Shown here: piece by piece, positions 7,915 through 16,475 of the stretch
How the letters are laid out: each line of letters begins with the position of its first letter
How positions within the stretch are numbered: position 1 is the first letter of the stretch
Origin: JAJECS01 sp034428595
GTDB lineage: Bacteria > Chloroflexota > UBA11872
NCBI GenBank assembly: GCA_034428595.1
Contig: DAOUHO010000110.1
Span: 1 to 64,000 of the forward strand
Reading direction: 5' to 3'
Length of the DNA: 64,000 nt
Made by a program: the position numbers and the translations under genes
The notes under the pieces: generated by a model
Databases searched by the model: none
What the model saw: the letters and a program-made list of their open reading frames with translations, nothing else
Told to the model about the DNA's origin: nothing

Positions 7915-8853
7915 ATGAACAACGGTCGAACGATCTATCTGAACGGCCGCTTTGTGCCCGAAGTCGACGCGCGCGTGTCAGTTTTCGACTCGGCGCTGGT
8001 GTGGGGCGACATGGTGTTCGAGACCACGCGCTCGTTCGCCCATCGCCCGTTCAAGCTGCGCGAGCACCTGGAGCGGCTGGACGCGTCCATGGCCGCCAGC
8101 GACATCGACTGCGGCATGTCGTTGGACGAGCTTGAGGAAGCCACCGACGAGCTCGTGCGTCGCAACGCGCCGCTCTATCCGCCCGACGTCGACTTCACCA
8201 TCGTGCACAACGTGTCGCCGGGCGTCTTCGCGCTGTACGCGGACGCGGCGCCCGAAGCCGGGCGCCCGACGGTGGCGATCCATACCTGGCCGCTGATTCC
8301 ATACATCGGTCCGATGGCGGACTGGTTCGACACCGGCGTGAACGCCCACGTGCCGCGGCAGCATGCGATTCCGGGGCGCCTGCTCGATCCCAAGGTCAAG
8401 AGCCGCTCGCGGATGCACTACCGGCTGGCGCTCAACGAGGCCCAGCGGCACGGCGCCGACAACTGGGCGGTGCTGGTCGACGAGGACGGCTACCTGACCG
8501 AGGGCACCGGCTCCAACTTCTTCATCGTTCGCGACGGCGAGCTGCTCACGCCTGAGCCACGGCACATCCTGCGCGGCGTGACGCGGCAGAGCATCCTGAA
8601 CCTGGCCGCCGAAATCGGCGTGCCGGTCCACGAGGCCAACCTCGAGCCCTACGACGTCATCGTGGCGCAGGAGGCGTTCTTCGCCTCGACGCCGTTCGTC
8701 ATCATGCCGGCCACGCGCTTCAACGACCGCCCTGTCGGCGACGGCGCCGTGGGGCCGATCACGCTGCGCCTGCTCGACGCCTTCAGCGAGACCGTGGGCG
8801 TGGACATCGTGGCGCAGGCCAAGGCCTACGGCCGGCGGCTCCGCGCCGGGTAG
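7915..8853 (+). CDS. PLP-dependent class IV aminotransferase (branched-chain or D-amino acid type)
   Basis: 312 residues. IYLNGRFVPEVDARVSVFDSAL with VWGDMVFETTR is the N-terminal signature of fold-type IV aminotransferases; KVKSRSRMHYRLALNEA contains the Schiff-base Lys; YLTEGTGSNFFIV and LRGVTRQSILNLA bind the PLP phosphate. It would move an amino group between branched-chain or D-amino acids and a 2-oxo acid, or act as a lyase (PabC-like). The family alone does not decide. AAGGAAG precedes ATG 7915. Its TAG stop directly abuts the stop of the convergent aquaporin gene. Confidence 0.85.
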   Translation: MNNGRTIYLNGRFVPEVDARVSVFDSALVWGDMVFETTRSFAHRPFKLREHLERLDASMAASDIDCGMSLDELEEATDELVRRNAPLYPPDVDFTIVHNVSPGVFALYADAAPEAGRPTVAIHTWPLIPYIGPMADWFDTGVNAHVPRQHAIPGRLLDPKVKSRSRMHYRLALNEAQRHGADNWAVLVDEDGYLTEGTGSNFFIVRDGELLTPEPRHILRGVTRQSILNLAAEIGVPVHEANLEPYDVIVAQEAFFASTPFVIMPATRFNDRPVGDGAVGPITLRLLDAFSETVGVDIVAQAKAYGRRLRAG

Positions 8854-9549
8854 CTAACCGTCGTCGGCGCCACTCCGCAGATTGTGCGTGAGCACGCCCA
8901 CGACGCCCGCGGCGAGTCCGCCGGCAATCGGTCCGAGCCAGTAGATCCAGTGCGACTCGAAGTTCCAGTTCACGATGGCGGGACCCAGGCTGCGCGCCGG
9001 GTTCATCGAGGCGCCGGTGATCGGGCCGCCGACCAATATCAAGGCGCCCAGCGTCGCGCCGAGGGCGGCGCCCGCCGCAGTGGCCGGCACCTTGCCGCTC
9101 ACGGCCACCCCGATGACCACGGACACCAGCAGGAACGTCAGCACGGCCTCGAGCAGGAATGCCTGCCCGGCGCTCACGTCGGCCGCCGGCAGCGTCATAG
9201 CCGTGCCCGGTCCCATTGGCCAGGTCCAGGCGTGCAGCAGCGCACCGAACAGCCCGCCCGCGATCTGCGCAATGACGTACGGAGGGACTTGCCGCAGCGG
9301 GAACTTGCCGATGGCCGCCAGGCTCAGCGTCACGGCCGGATTGATGTGGCAGCCGGATACGTGGCCGATGGCATACACCAGACCCGCCAGGATGCAGGCG
9401 TGGCCGAAGGCCGGAATGAGCAGGTCGCCGGCGGCAATGCCGCCGAACCCGACCTGCGCCATGGATGTCGTCATCATGGCGACGAACACGAGCAGCGTCG
9501 TGCCGACGAACTCGGCCAGCAAGACCCGCGGCTGCAGCGACATGATCAA
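8854..9549 (-). CDS. Aquaporin / MIP-family channel
   Basis: 231 residues, six membrane segments plus two half-helices. The two channel signatures are HINPAVTLSL (NPA at 70-72) and SMNPARSLGP; the second carries the pore Arg. It forms a tetrameric channel for water or small neutral solutes; which one is not clear. Start is ATG 9549 or ATG 9543 (MSLQPRVLLAEFVGTTLLV). Convergent with the aminotransferase with no spacer. Confidence 0.88.
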   Translation of the reverse strand: MIMSLQPRVLLAEFVGTTLLVFVAMMTTSMAQVGFGGIAAGDLLIPAFGHACILAGLVYAIGHVSGCHINPAVTLSLAAIGKFPLRQVPPYVIAQIAGGLFGALLHAWTWPMGPGTAMTLPAADVSAGQAFLLEAVLTFLLVSVVIGVAVSGKVPATAAGAALGATLGALILVGGPITGASMNPARSLGPAIVNWNFESHWIYWLGPIAGGLAAGVVGVLTHNLRSGADDG

Positions 9550-9570
9550 GGGGCAAGTCCCGGTCCTGGT

Positions 9571-9617
9571 TTCCCGCTCCGCGCCTGCGCGGGGACAGGC
9601 TTCGCGGGAGTGACGAC
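9571..9617 (-). repeat. Composite ATTCCC/GGGAAT-type hairpin repeat
   Basis: Read on the minus strand, GTCACTCCCGCGAAGC is followed by a second inner hairpin and then GGAGCGGGAA. The same composite layout occurs at 52026-52078 on the plus strand. It lies in the divergent space between aquaporin and the M23 gene. Confidence 0.6.
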
Positions 9618-9766
9618 ATCTGAGCGGCGAGTCGATGATTCCAGGCCGGCCGCCGCGGTGCCAACAGGATTCGCTTATTGAGATATCATCGCATTAGTAA
9701 GCTGCCAATCGTTGACAATGGGCGCGACCGGCCGGCGTCCATTGCGACCGGCGATCCTGGAGGTCT

Positions 9767-11068
9767 ATGCCTGAACCGCCGCCGCTGACGCACTCGCGCC
9801 TGTGGCGACCTGGCCAGCCCATCAACCGCCGCGCGCTTCTCGGGGCATCGCTCCTTGGCGCGGCGGCGGCGGCAACGACCCCGCTGCTCGCGCAATCGGT
9901 AACCGAGGATGAGATCTCGGAAACCGAGGAGGAAGTGGAGCGCGTCGATAGTGAGCGGCGCGCGGCCGAGGCGCTCGTGGAGGCGTCGATCGCGCGCGAG
10001 AGCACGTTGCAGCAGCAACTGGCCGTCATCGACCGCGACCGCTATCTGGCCGCCGAGCGGCTGCTTGCGGTCAAGCGAGAGCTCGAGACCGTGGAGCTCG
10101 AGGTCTTCGATATCAACCAGTCCATCGGCCAGCTCAACGTCGCGCTAGCCAGCGAGACTTCGGTGCTCGAACGGAAGGCGCGATCGCTGTATAAGGCAGG
10201 CCGCACGACGTTGCTGGAAACGGTCCTCGCGGCCGACTCATTCGCCGGCGCGCTTGACCGCGCGGCCTCGCTCGAGCGGTTGCTGGCGCGCGGCGTCGCC
10301 GACATCGGCCAGCTCCGGTTGCGGCGCAGCGAGATTCAGCTGCGCACGGCCGACCTGACGGCGCGCTTGGACCGGCAACAGGAACTGCAAGCCGAGGCCC
10401 AGTCGATCGAGGCTGAGCTGGCGCGCCGGGCCGAGGAACAGCGCGACCTCATCTTCAGCGTGCAGCAGGAGCAGGCGGAGCGCGTGGAGGACGTAAAGGT
10501 CTATGAGCGTGAGGCGGAAGCCATCGCCTACCGCGTCCGGCTCCTGCGAGACATTCGCGAGCGAGAGCTCATTGAGTTGGAGCGACGACGCCGGGCCGCC
10601 GAGGCGCTGGAGCAGGCGCAGCGGTTGGCCCGAGAGGTCATTAGCCAGCAGGGTCCAGGCGCCGCCGGCCCCTATATCTGGCCGCTGCTGGGTCTCATCA
10701 CCACCGAGTACGGCGGGTGCACCTTTGGGCAGTGTCCCCACCTGGGTATGGACATCGCCGCTTCGTCGGGCACGCCCATCGTGGCGGCCAACGACGGCGT
10801 GGTGCTGGCCGCGGGGTTGGTCGTGCCCGGCGACCGGCGCGCCTCATACGGGATGATCGTGGTCATCGCGCACAGTGAGACCGAAGAAACCCTCTACGCG
10901 CACCTCGACGACCTCACGTGGCCGCCGCCGGTCGCGCCGGGACAGTTCGTGAGCCGCGGCCAGACCATCGGCTTCGTCGGCCTCACCGGGTGGACCACCG
11001 GCCCCCACCTGCACCTTGAGTATCGCGTCGGCGGCGCCGCTAGTGACCCGCGGCGGGTGCTCGTCTAG
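9767..11068 (+). CDS. Secreted murein hydrolase activator / M23 peptidase (EnvC-like)
   Basis: 433 residues. A signal peptide with twin-Arg character (NRRALLGASLLGAAAAATTP, ending near residue 45) is followed by a long Glu/Arg/Leu-rich coiled coil (about 45-290) and a LytM/M23 domain (about 305-430). The domain has HLGMDIAASSGTPI with the first zinc His and Asp, AHLDDL, and HLHLEYRV with the second zinc pair, so the catalytic set appears intact. The role is cutting peptidoglycan cross-links, or activating amidases, during division. GGAGG lies just before ATG 9767. It is a single-gene unit, convergent with hisI. Confidence 0.87.
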   Translation: MPEPPPLTHSRLWRPGQPINRRALLGASLLGAAAAATTPLLAQSVTEDEISETEEEVERVDSERRAAEALVEASIARESTLQQQLAVIDRDRYLAAERLLAVKRELETVELEVFDINQSIGQLNVALASETSVLERKARSLYKAGRTTLLETVLAADSFAGALDRAASLERLLARGVADIGQLRLRRSEIQLRTADLTARLDRQQELQAEAQSIEAELARRAEEQRDLIFSVQQEQAERVEDVKVYEREAEAIAYRVRLLRDIRERELIELERRRRAAEALEQAQRLAREVISQQGPGAAGPYIWPLLGLITTEYGGCTFGQCPHLGMDIAASSGTPIVAANDGVVLAAGLVVPGDRRASYGMIVVIAHSETEETLYAHLDDLTWPPPVAPGQFVSRGQTIGFVGLTGWTTGPHLHLEYRVGGAASDPRRVLV

Positions 11069-11087
11069 CGCCCGCCCGCAGGCCCGC

Positions 11088-11429
11088 TCAGTCCAAGCGC
11101 CGGAAGAAGCACGTGCGCTCGCCGGTGTGGCAGGCGGGCCCCGCCGGTTGCACCTTCACGACCAGGGCGTCGGCGTCGCAGTCGATGAGGATCGACTCCA
11201 CCGTCAGCACGTTGCCCGACGTGGCGCCCTTGTGCCAGAGCTCCTGCCGACTGCGGCTCCAGAACCACGCCTCGCCCGACTCTTGCGTGAGTGCCAGCGA
11301 TTCGCGATTCATGTAGGCCAGCATCAAGACCTCGCCCGTCGTGGCGTCCTGGCAAATGGCGGGCACGAGCCCGCGATCGTCAAATGCGGGCTGGACGGCC
11401 TCGGCTGGCGCGGACGCGGACATTGACAT
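11088..11429 (-). CDS. hisI: Phosphoribosyl-AMP cyclohydrolase
   Basis: 113 residues, the length of the stand-alone enzyme. EVLMLAYMNRESLALTQ, WSRSRQELWHKGATSGN, DCDADALVVKV and GPACHTGERTCF are the family blocks; the Asp residues bind Mg and the Cys residues bind zinc. It opens the adenine ring of phosphoribosyl-AMP, the third step of histidine synthesis. The hisE activity is not fused and no other his gene is nearby. It follows the DUF169 gene on the same strand by 39 bases. Confidence 0.92.
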   Translation of the reverse strand: MSMSASAPAEAVQPAFDDRGLVPAICQDATTGEVLMLAYMNRESLALTQESGEAWFWSRSRQELWHKGATSGNVLTVESILIDCDADALVVKVQPAGPACHTGERTCFFRRLD

Positions 11430-11468
11430 CAGGTTGGTCCTCTCGGGCGTGCACGGCCCACCGCTGGG

Positions 11469-12179
11469 CTATACCGCCGCCTTCATCTCCCTGTACTGGC
11501 CTTCCATCGTCCCGTTGACCGCCAGCGTCGCGTCGAGGCCATCCGCCAGCGTCGCCAGCGCGCTGCCGGGTATGGCAGCCAGCACGTAGGAGTCGGGGAT
11601 TTCGGTAAAGGTGCGCATGCCGATGCAGCCGAGCGAAATCGACGCCGCGTCGCGCGCCGCCGCCGTCGGCAGCACGCCGCAGGCGGGCCGACCGAACACG
11701 CCGTCTTGCGGACCGGTCCACAGCGTGCCGCCCAGGCTCTCCTCGAGAAACATCGTCTGCTTGGGCGTCAGCCACAGGATCACGTTGTCGGGTTCGAGCG
11801 GAAACGTCGCCAGGGGGCCGTAGACGGCGCCTTTCGGGCCGGGATCGAAGTGGGGGATGTGCGGGATTTCCTCTTCGCGGATGTAGGCCAGCGAGCACAT
11901 GTCGCCGACCAGACCCATCAGCTCTTCCTGCTTGGGCGCCGGCAGCTCGAACCCCATCACCATCGCGCCGATGGGACAGCCCATGTGCGCCGCCTCGTCG
12001 GCGAAGAACACCTGCTCCTCGGCGCGGCGCCAAAACGTGCAAGCCGATGGCACGGCGTCGGTCCACGCCGCGATCCCTGACGGGGGCGCGTCCACCCGCG
12101 CGACCGCCACCGGCGGATACTCGAGGTCAAGGGCGGACTGAAGTCGGGCGGCCAGATCGGCGTGGGGCGTGGTCGTCAT
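11469..12179 (-). CDS. DUF169 family protein
   Basis: 236 residues from ATG 12179, chosen because GGAGCAAG precedes it; a longer frame reaches 12278. Recognisable DUF169 blocks are YPPVAV near the start, SACTFWRRA, HMGCPIGAMVMGF, PDNVILWLTPKQTM, GRPACGVLPTA and SISLGCIGMR. Three or four conserved Cys residues suggest a metal or cofactor site, but the biochemical role of the family is unknown. Two 12-base direct repeats lie upstream (12266-12297). It precedes hisI. Confidence 0.8.
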   Translation of the reverse strand: MTTTPHADLAARLQSALDLEYPPVAVARVDAPPSGIAAWTDAVPSACTFWRRAEEQVFFADEAAHMGCPIGAMVMGFELPAPKQEELMGLVGDMCSLAYIREEEIPHIPHFDPGPKGAVYGPLATFPLEPDNVILWLTPKQTMFLEESLGGTLWTGPQDGVFGRPACGVLPTAAARDAASISLGCIGMRTFTEIPDSYVLAAIPGSALATLADGLDATLAVNGTMEGQYREMKAAV

Positions 12180-12265
12180 GCTTGCTCCAATGGGGGCGTC
12201 AGGCCCGCCGGCATCAGCAGGTAGGCGCTGCCAGGTTCTTAAGCGGTTCTCATGATGGTGACACA

Positions 12266-12297
12266 ACGTGTTGAACATATCCCAGACGTGTCGAACA
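12266..12297 (-). promoter_or_regulatory. Pair of 12-base direct repeats upstream of the DUF169 gene
   Basis: On the minus strand TGTTCGACACGT (12297-12286) and TGTTCAACACGT (12277-12266) differ at one base and begin exactly 20 bases apart, two helical turns. They lie 87-118 bases upstream of the DUF169 start and behind the Fur-family gene. A regulator site is inferred from the spacing; the regulator is unknown. Confidence 0.45.
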
Positions 12298-12329
12298 GGG
12301 CGTTGATCGCTGGCGATTGACGCCGTTCG

Positions 12330-12767
12330 CTAGGATGCCGTGGTATGGCATGGACCGCACAGCCCAAACACTTCCAGGCTGTGGCCGGTCACGGCGAATC
12401 CAGTCTTGAGCTCAACCTCGGTGGTGATTGCGTCGAAGCTGCACCGTTCGATGATGTCGACCGTGCCGCATGTTTGGCACACGACGTGGTGCTGATCGGG
12501 AGACCGGCGCGCCAAATAGCGGTGCTGCTCTGGGGAGGGGTGCACCGTTTCCACCGCATCGATGTCCCGCAGCAGGTCCAGCGTCCGGTACACGGTGCTC
12601 CGTGAGGCGTCGCCATCGGATTGCCGCACGGCCATGACCAACTCTTCGGCCGACATGCCTGCCGGCGCCGCATCGATGGCAGCCAGGATCAAACGCCGTT
12701 GGTCGGTGACGCGGCCGCCGGCGTCTCGCAGGGCGGCGAGGGTGCGAGTGATCCAGGTGGACTTCAT
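12330..12767 (-). CDS. Fur-family metal-dependent transcriptional regulator (Fur/Zur/PerR)
   Basis: 145 residues. The winged helix is at 15-85 (RVTDQRRLILAAID, SRSTVYRTLDLLRDI) and the metal and dimer part is at 85-145 (HHVVCQTCGTVDIIE, then CGPC). The two CxxC pairs form the structural zinc site. The family senses Fe, Zn, Mn or peroxide and represses uptake genes. Two zinc importers lie at 58.7-64 kb in this window, so a Zur role is attractive but not proven by sequence. It is divergent from the cyclopropane synthase gene; the 234-base gap holds no visible gene. Confidence 0.85.
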   Translation of the reverse strand: MKSTWITRTLAALRDAGGRVTDQRRLILAAIDAAPAGMSAEELVMAVRQSDGDASRSTVYRTLDLLRDIDAVETVHPSPEQHRYLARRSPDQHHVVCQTCGTVDIIERCSFDAITTEVELKTGFAVTGHSLEVFGLCGPCHTTAS

Positions 12768-13001
12768 GGCGGAGCGTGCTGGCAGAGGCGCGTAACGCGG
12801 AGCGGCGCAGCCCGATTGTACGGCCTTTTACCACTTCGAGAGAGTTCCAATTCTTACTGAAGTCGCGGGGGTGGGGGCGGTCAAGGGCTTGTTGGCGCCG
12901 CGCTTGCGGTGCGCGTGTTTCCGCCCACCCATTCACGGCCCCGGCGGCTGGCGTGGCACAATTCCCACTGCGCTTCTGACGGCTGAGCCTCACCGCTCGA
13001 G

Positions 13002-14246
13002 ATGATCAATCCCATTCACGCCGCGGCGGGCGCGCTTGTCCTTGGTCGCCTCCATCGGTGGTCCGGCAGCACACTGCGGCTCAAGCTCCCCGACGGCTCG
13101 CGGCGCGTCTTCGGTCCCAGCGAAGCATCGCGCCGGGTGCATGTGGACGTCCACCACGCGCGCTTCTTCACGCGCATGCTCCTGGGCGGTACGACCGGCG
13201 CGGGCGAGTCCTACATGGCCGGCGAATGGTCCAGCGACGACCTGACCGCCCTGCTGCATGAGGCGCTGCGCAACGGTCCGCGCTTGGGGCTCGACTCGCA
13301 CGCCAGCGTGCTTGCGCGCCTGCTGAACGCCTGGCGCCATCGGCGGCGGGCCAACACCAAGGCCGGCAGCGAGCGGAACATCCACGCGCACTACGACCTT
13401 GGCAACAACTTCTACCGTCTGTTCCTCGACGAATCGCTCACCTACTCCTGCGCGCGCTGGCCGGAAGGATGTGACGACCTCGCCACGGCCCAGCGAACCA
13501 AGATGCAGCACATCTGCGACAAGCTGGACCTGGGCCCCGACCACCACGTCCTTGAGATTGGCAGCGGATGGGGTGGCTTCGCGCTTCACGCTGCCCAAAC
13601 GACCGGGTGCCGCGTGACCGGCATCACGATTTCGCGAGAGCAGCTCGAGCTTTCACGAAAGCGTGTCGCCGAAGCGGGCTTGGCCCACCGCGTGGATATC
13701 CAGTACTGCGACTATCGCGACATCGAGGGGCAATACGACCGCGTGGTCTCCATCGAGATGTTCGAGGCCGTCGGGCGCGCCTACTGGGGTCGCTTCTTCG
13801 AGGTCTGCGAGCGCGTCTTGCGGCCCGGCGGCCGCATGCTCCTGCAGACCATCGCCATACCCGACGCCGACGTCGACCTGCCCTATCGTGGAGCCGGATG
13901 GATCAGCCGCTACATCTTCCCTGGCGGGCTGTTGCCGGCCATGTGCGAGATCGCCGAGGCTGCGGCGACGCCGCGCGGCGATCTCGCCGTTCGGAAGGTG
14001 GATGAGATCGGTCCGCACTATGTCCGGACCCTGGATACCTGGCGTTCACGCTTTTGGAGCCGCATCGACGACGTGCGGCGGCTGGGATTCGACGAGACCT
14101 TCGTGCGGATGTGGGACTTCTATCTGGCCACGTGCTCGGCGGCGTTTGCCGCCGGGCATACGCGCGATGTCCAGGTGATGCTCGAGCACGTGGGGGAAAG
14201 CACAGCGCCCTCCAGCCAGATCATCGCCTCCCGCGCGGCCTCCTAG
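13002..14246 (+). CDS. cfa: Cyclopropane-fatty-acyl-phospholipid synthase family methyltransferase
   Basis: 414 residues. The N-terminal part (about 1-115) is the lipid-binding region; NIHAHYDLGNNFYRLFLD at about 130 and LTYSCARW are the hallmark of the family. The AdoMet site is VLEIGSGWGGFALHAA, followed by GITISREQ, SIEMFEAVG and YIFPGGLLP, the last forming part of the bicarbonate and active-site region. It adds a methylene (or methyl) group across double bonds of membrane acyl chains. A desaturase gene that could provide those double bonds follows 121 bases later in the same direction. Confidence 0.9.
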   Translation: MINPIHAAAGALVLGRLHRWSGSTLRLKLPDGSRRVFGPSEASRRVHVDVHHARFFTRMLLGGTTGAGESYMAGEWSSDDLTALLHEALRNGPRLGLDSHASVLARLLNAWRHRRRANTKAGSERNIHAHYDLGNNFYRLFLDESLTYSCARWPEGCDDLATAQRTKMQHICDKLDLGPDHHVLEIGSGWGGFALHAAQTTGCRVTGITISREQLELSRKRVAEAGLAHRVDIQYCDYRDIEGQYDRVVSIEMFEAVGRAYWGRFFEVCERVLRPGGRMLLQTIAIPDADVDLPYRGAGWISRYIFPGGLLPAMCEIAEAAATPRGDLAVRKVDEIGPHYVRTLDTWRSRFWSRIDDVRRLGFDETFVRMWDFYLATCSAAFAAGHTRDVQVMLEHVGESTAPSSQIIASRAAS

Positions 14247-14367
14247 CGGCCCCGGCCAGACATTCATTTGAACGCGGCGCGGAAATCTCTCACCCTTTCT
14301 AACGAAGGGCGCGTCCTGACGCCTGGATCCCGAAAGCAGTCGTGGGTGGAGAAGCCCGAGACCCGTC

Positions 14368-15273
14368 GTGACCTCTGAGGCCGTACCCGCCGTCCGGCGG
14401 GACGCTCCCGAGACGGCATCCTCTTCGCGCAAGTCTGTCGTCGTTCGCAACCTTCCCTTCACGCTTGTGCACCTCTTGGCGTTTGCCGCCATTTGGACGG
14501 GCGTGAGTTGGCCGGCCGTGGTGGTGTGCCTGGGCCTCTACTGGATGCGCGTGTTCTTCATTACCGGCTTCTACCACCGCTATTTCTCCCATCGGAGCTA
14601 TCGCACCTCGCGCGTGTTTCAGGCGGTGATCGCGTTTCTCGGCACCACCGCCATGCAGAAGGGGCCGCTGTGGTGGGCCGGTCACCACCGATTTCACCAC
14701 CGGCACTCGGACGACGAGGAGGATGTGCACTCCCCGCTGCACGGGGGCTTCTGGTGGGCGCACATCGGCTGGCTCATCCGCGTGAGCCGCGACGACACGC
14801 GCTGGGACGAGGTCAAGGATTTGGCCCGTTTTCCCGAGTTGCGCTTCTTCGAGAGCCACTACCGGCTCGGCATGGCTGCCTACGCGGGCGGGGTGATTGG
14901 CCTTGGATTCTGGCTGGAGCACTCGTTCCCGCAGACGGGCGTCACCTGGGGGCAGGTGCTCGTGTGGGGCTTCGTCATCAGCACGGTGATGCTGTGGCAC
15001 ACCACCTACCTCATCAATTCCGGCGCCCACATGTGGGGCGGCCGCCGATTCGATACCAAGGACACCAGTCGCAACAACTTTTGGCTGGCGCTAGTCACCA
15101 TGGGAGAGGGCTGGCACAACAACCACCACCGCTATCCCGGGTCCGAGCGCAACGGGTTCTATTGGTACGAAGTCGACGTGACCCATTGGGGACTCACCGT
15201 GCTGAGCTGGCTCGGTTTGGTGTGGGACCTGCGCCGCCCGCCGCGCCACGTCTACGAGAGCGCCTCGCGCTAG
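14368..15273 (+). CDS. Acyl-CoA/fatty-acid desaturase (delta-9 type)
   Basis: 301 residues starting at GTG 14368. Three histidine boxes are visible: HRYFSHRSY (about 66-74), HHRFHH (about 107) and HNNHHRYP (about 250), spaced around hydrophobic segments as in membrane di-iron delta-9 desaturases. Further conserved pieces are DVHSPLHGGFWWAHIGW and NSGAHMWGGRRFDT. It introduces a double bond in long acyl chains using O2 and an electron donor, so the host is probably aerobic. Its position after cfa suggests linked membrane-lipid remodelling. Confidence 0.9.
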   Translation: MTSEAVPAVRRDAPETASSSRKSVVVRNLPFTLVHLLAFAAIWTGVSWPAVVVCLGLYWMRVFFITGFYHRYFSHRSYRTSRVFQAVIAFLGTTAMQKGPLWWAGHHRFHHRHSDDEEDVHSPLHGGFWWAHIGWLIRVSRDDTRWDEVKDLARFPELRFFESHYRLGMAAYAGGVIGLGFWLEHSFPQTGVTWGQVLVWGFVISTVMLWHTTYLINSGAHMWGGRRFDTKDTSRNNFWLALVTMGEGWHNNHHRYPGSERNGFYWYEVDVTHWGLTVLSWLGLVWDLRRPPRHVYESASR

Positions 15274-15299
15274 CCGGAAACCCTTGCGCCACCCCGTCC

Positions 15300-15327
15300 G
15301 TCATTCCGGCGGAGGCCGGAATCCAGA
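15300..15327 (+). repeat. ATTCC/GGAAT hairpin repeat
   Basis: ATTCCGGC (303-310 of 15 kb), loop GGAG, GCCGGAAT (315-322), flanked by GTC on the left and CCAG on the right. An 8-base perfect stem. Member of the dispersed family described in the findings. Confidence 0.75.
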
Positions 15328-15497
15328 CCAGCCCAACCTGGAGCGCGCGAGGTTTCCCCTGGACATCCTTCGCTCGACCGGGGTGTACCAGGGGCGCCAT
15401 TCGTGGGAATGCCGGATTCACAAATGGCCGCTTCGGCGCCTCTTGCCCGTTGGCTGGCTTCAGCTAACACTATGAGAACGGCGATCGGAGGGGCATC

Positions 15498-16406
15498 GTG
15501 CGCGTAGCGCTCACCGGCGGCAGCGGCCTCATCGGCGGCGCGGTCACCGCCGCGCTCGAAGCCGAGGGGCATGACGTCATCCATCTCGTCCGTCCGCCCC
15601 GTCGTGCCGCCGAGGGCCAGGTTGCCTGGGACCCGATCGCCGGCACCATCGACGCGGGGGGTCTCGAAGGCCTCGACGCCGTCGTGCACCTGGCCGGTGA
15701 GCCGACCACCGCCTGGCGTTGGACGGCTGCCAAGAAGCGCCGCATTTACGCCAGCCGGGTGGACGGAACGCGGCTGCTGGCGGAAACGCTGGCCGTGCTG
15801 CAGTTTCGCCCCCGCGTCTTCGTGTCCTATTCCGCGGTGGGGTACTACGGTGACCGTGGCGACGAAGTCCTGCGCGAGGACAGCTCGCCTGGGTCGAGTT
15901 TCCTGGCGAAAGTCGCGACCGATTGGGAGGCCGCCGCTCATCCCGCCGCCGGCCGCGAAATCCGGGTGGTGCATCTGCGCGGCGCGCCCGTGGTGGCGGG
16001 CCACTCCGCGTTTCTGACGCGCCAGGCGCCTGCCTTCAAGCTCGGGCTGGGCGGCCCATTGGGCAGCGGCCGCCAATGGTGGCCCTGGGTGGCGCTGGAG
16101 GACGTGGTGGGCGTCGTGCGGCACGTGCTGGCGCGCGACGACCTGCGGGGCCCCATAAACGTCGTGGCCCCGGAGCAGTGCACCAATCTCAAGTTCGCGC
16201 GCACCCTGGGTCGTGTGCTTGGCCGACCGGCCCTGCTGCCGATGCCGTCGCCGGTCCTGCGCGCAATGATGGGTGAGATCGCCGACGAGATGCTGCTGGC
16301 CAGCCAACGAGTCGAGCCCGCTCGACTCATCGCCTCCGGCTACCACTTCCACTTCCCGATGTTGGAGCACGCGCTGCGGCACGCGCTCGGCTGTCCGTCC
16401 GCCTGA
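15498..16406 (+). CDS. TIGR01777-type NAD(P)-binding epimerase (SDR39U1-like)
   Basis: 302 residues from GTG 15498, preceded by GGAGGGG. The Rossmann glycine motif is VALTGGSGLIGGAV at 3-16; AVVHLAGEP at about 65, SRVDGTRLLAE and FVSYSAVGYYGDRGDEVL follow, then the C-terminal DUF1731-like part (LKFARTLGRVLGRPALLPMP). This is the pattern of the YfcH/SulA-neighbour family of atypical extended SDRs; substrate unknown. It stands between the desaturase and an M24 peptidase on the same strand. Confidence 0.85.
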   Translation: MRVALTGGSGLIGGAVTAALEAEGHDVIHLVRPPRRAAEGQVAWDPIAGTIDAGGLEGLDAVVHLAGEPTTAWRWTAAKKRRIYASRVDGTRLLAETLAVLQFRPRVFVSYSAVGYYGDRGDEVLREDSSPGSSFLAKVATDWEAAAHPAAGREIRVVHLRGAPVVAGHSAFLTRQAPAFKLGLGGPLGSGRQWWPWVALEDVVGVVRHVLARDDLRGPINVVAPEQCTNLKFARTLGRVLGRPALLPMPSPVLRAMMGEIADEMLLASQRVEPARLIASGYHFHFPMLEHALRHALGCPSA

Positions 16407-16475
16407 GGCTCGACCGTCGCGCGACGGTGCGCGAGACTGCCCGCGTCCAGCGCTGCTCGACCGTTGAGGGAATCC

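Noticed and set aside
12330..12767. Naming the Fur-family gene zur
   Set aside because: Residues visible here do not separate Fur, Zur and PerR; the zinc operons are 46 kb away.
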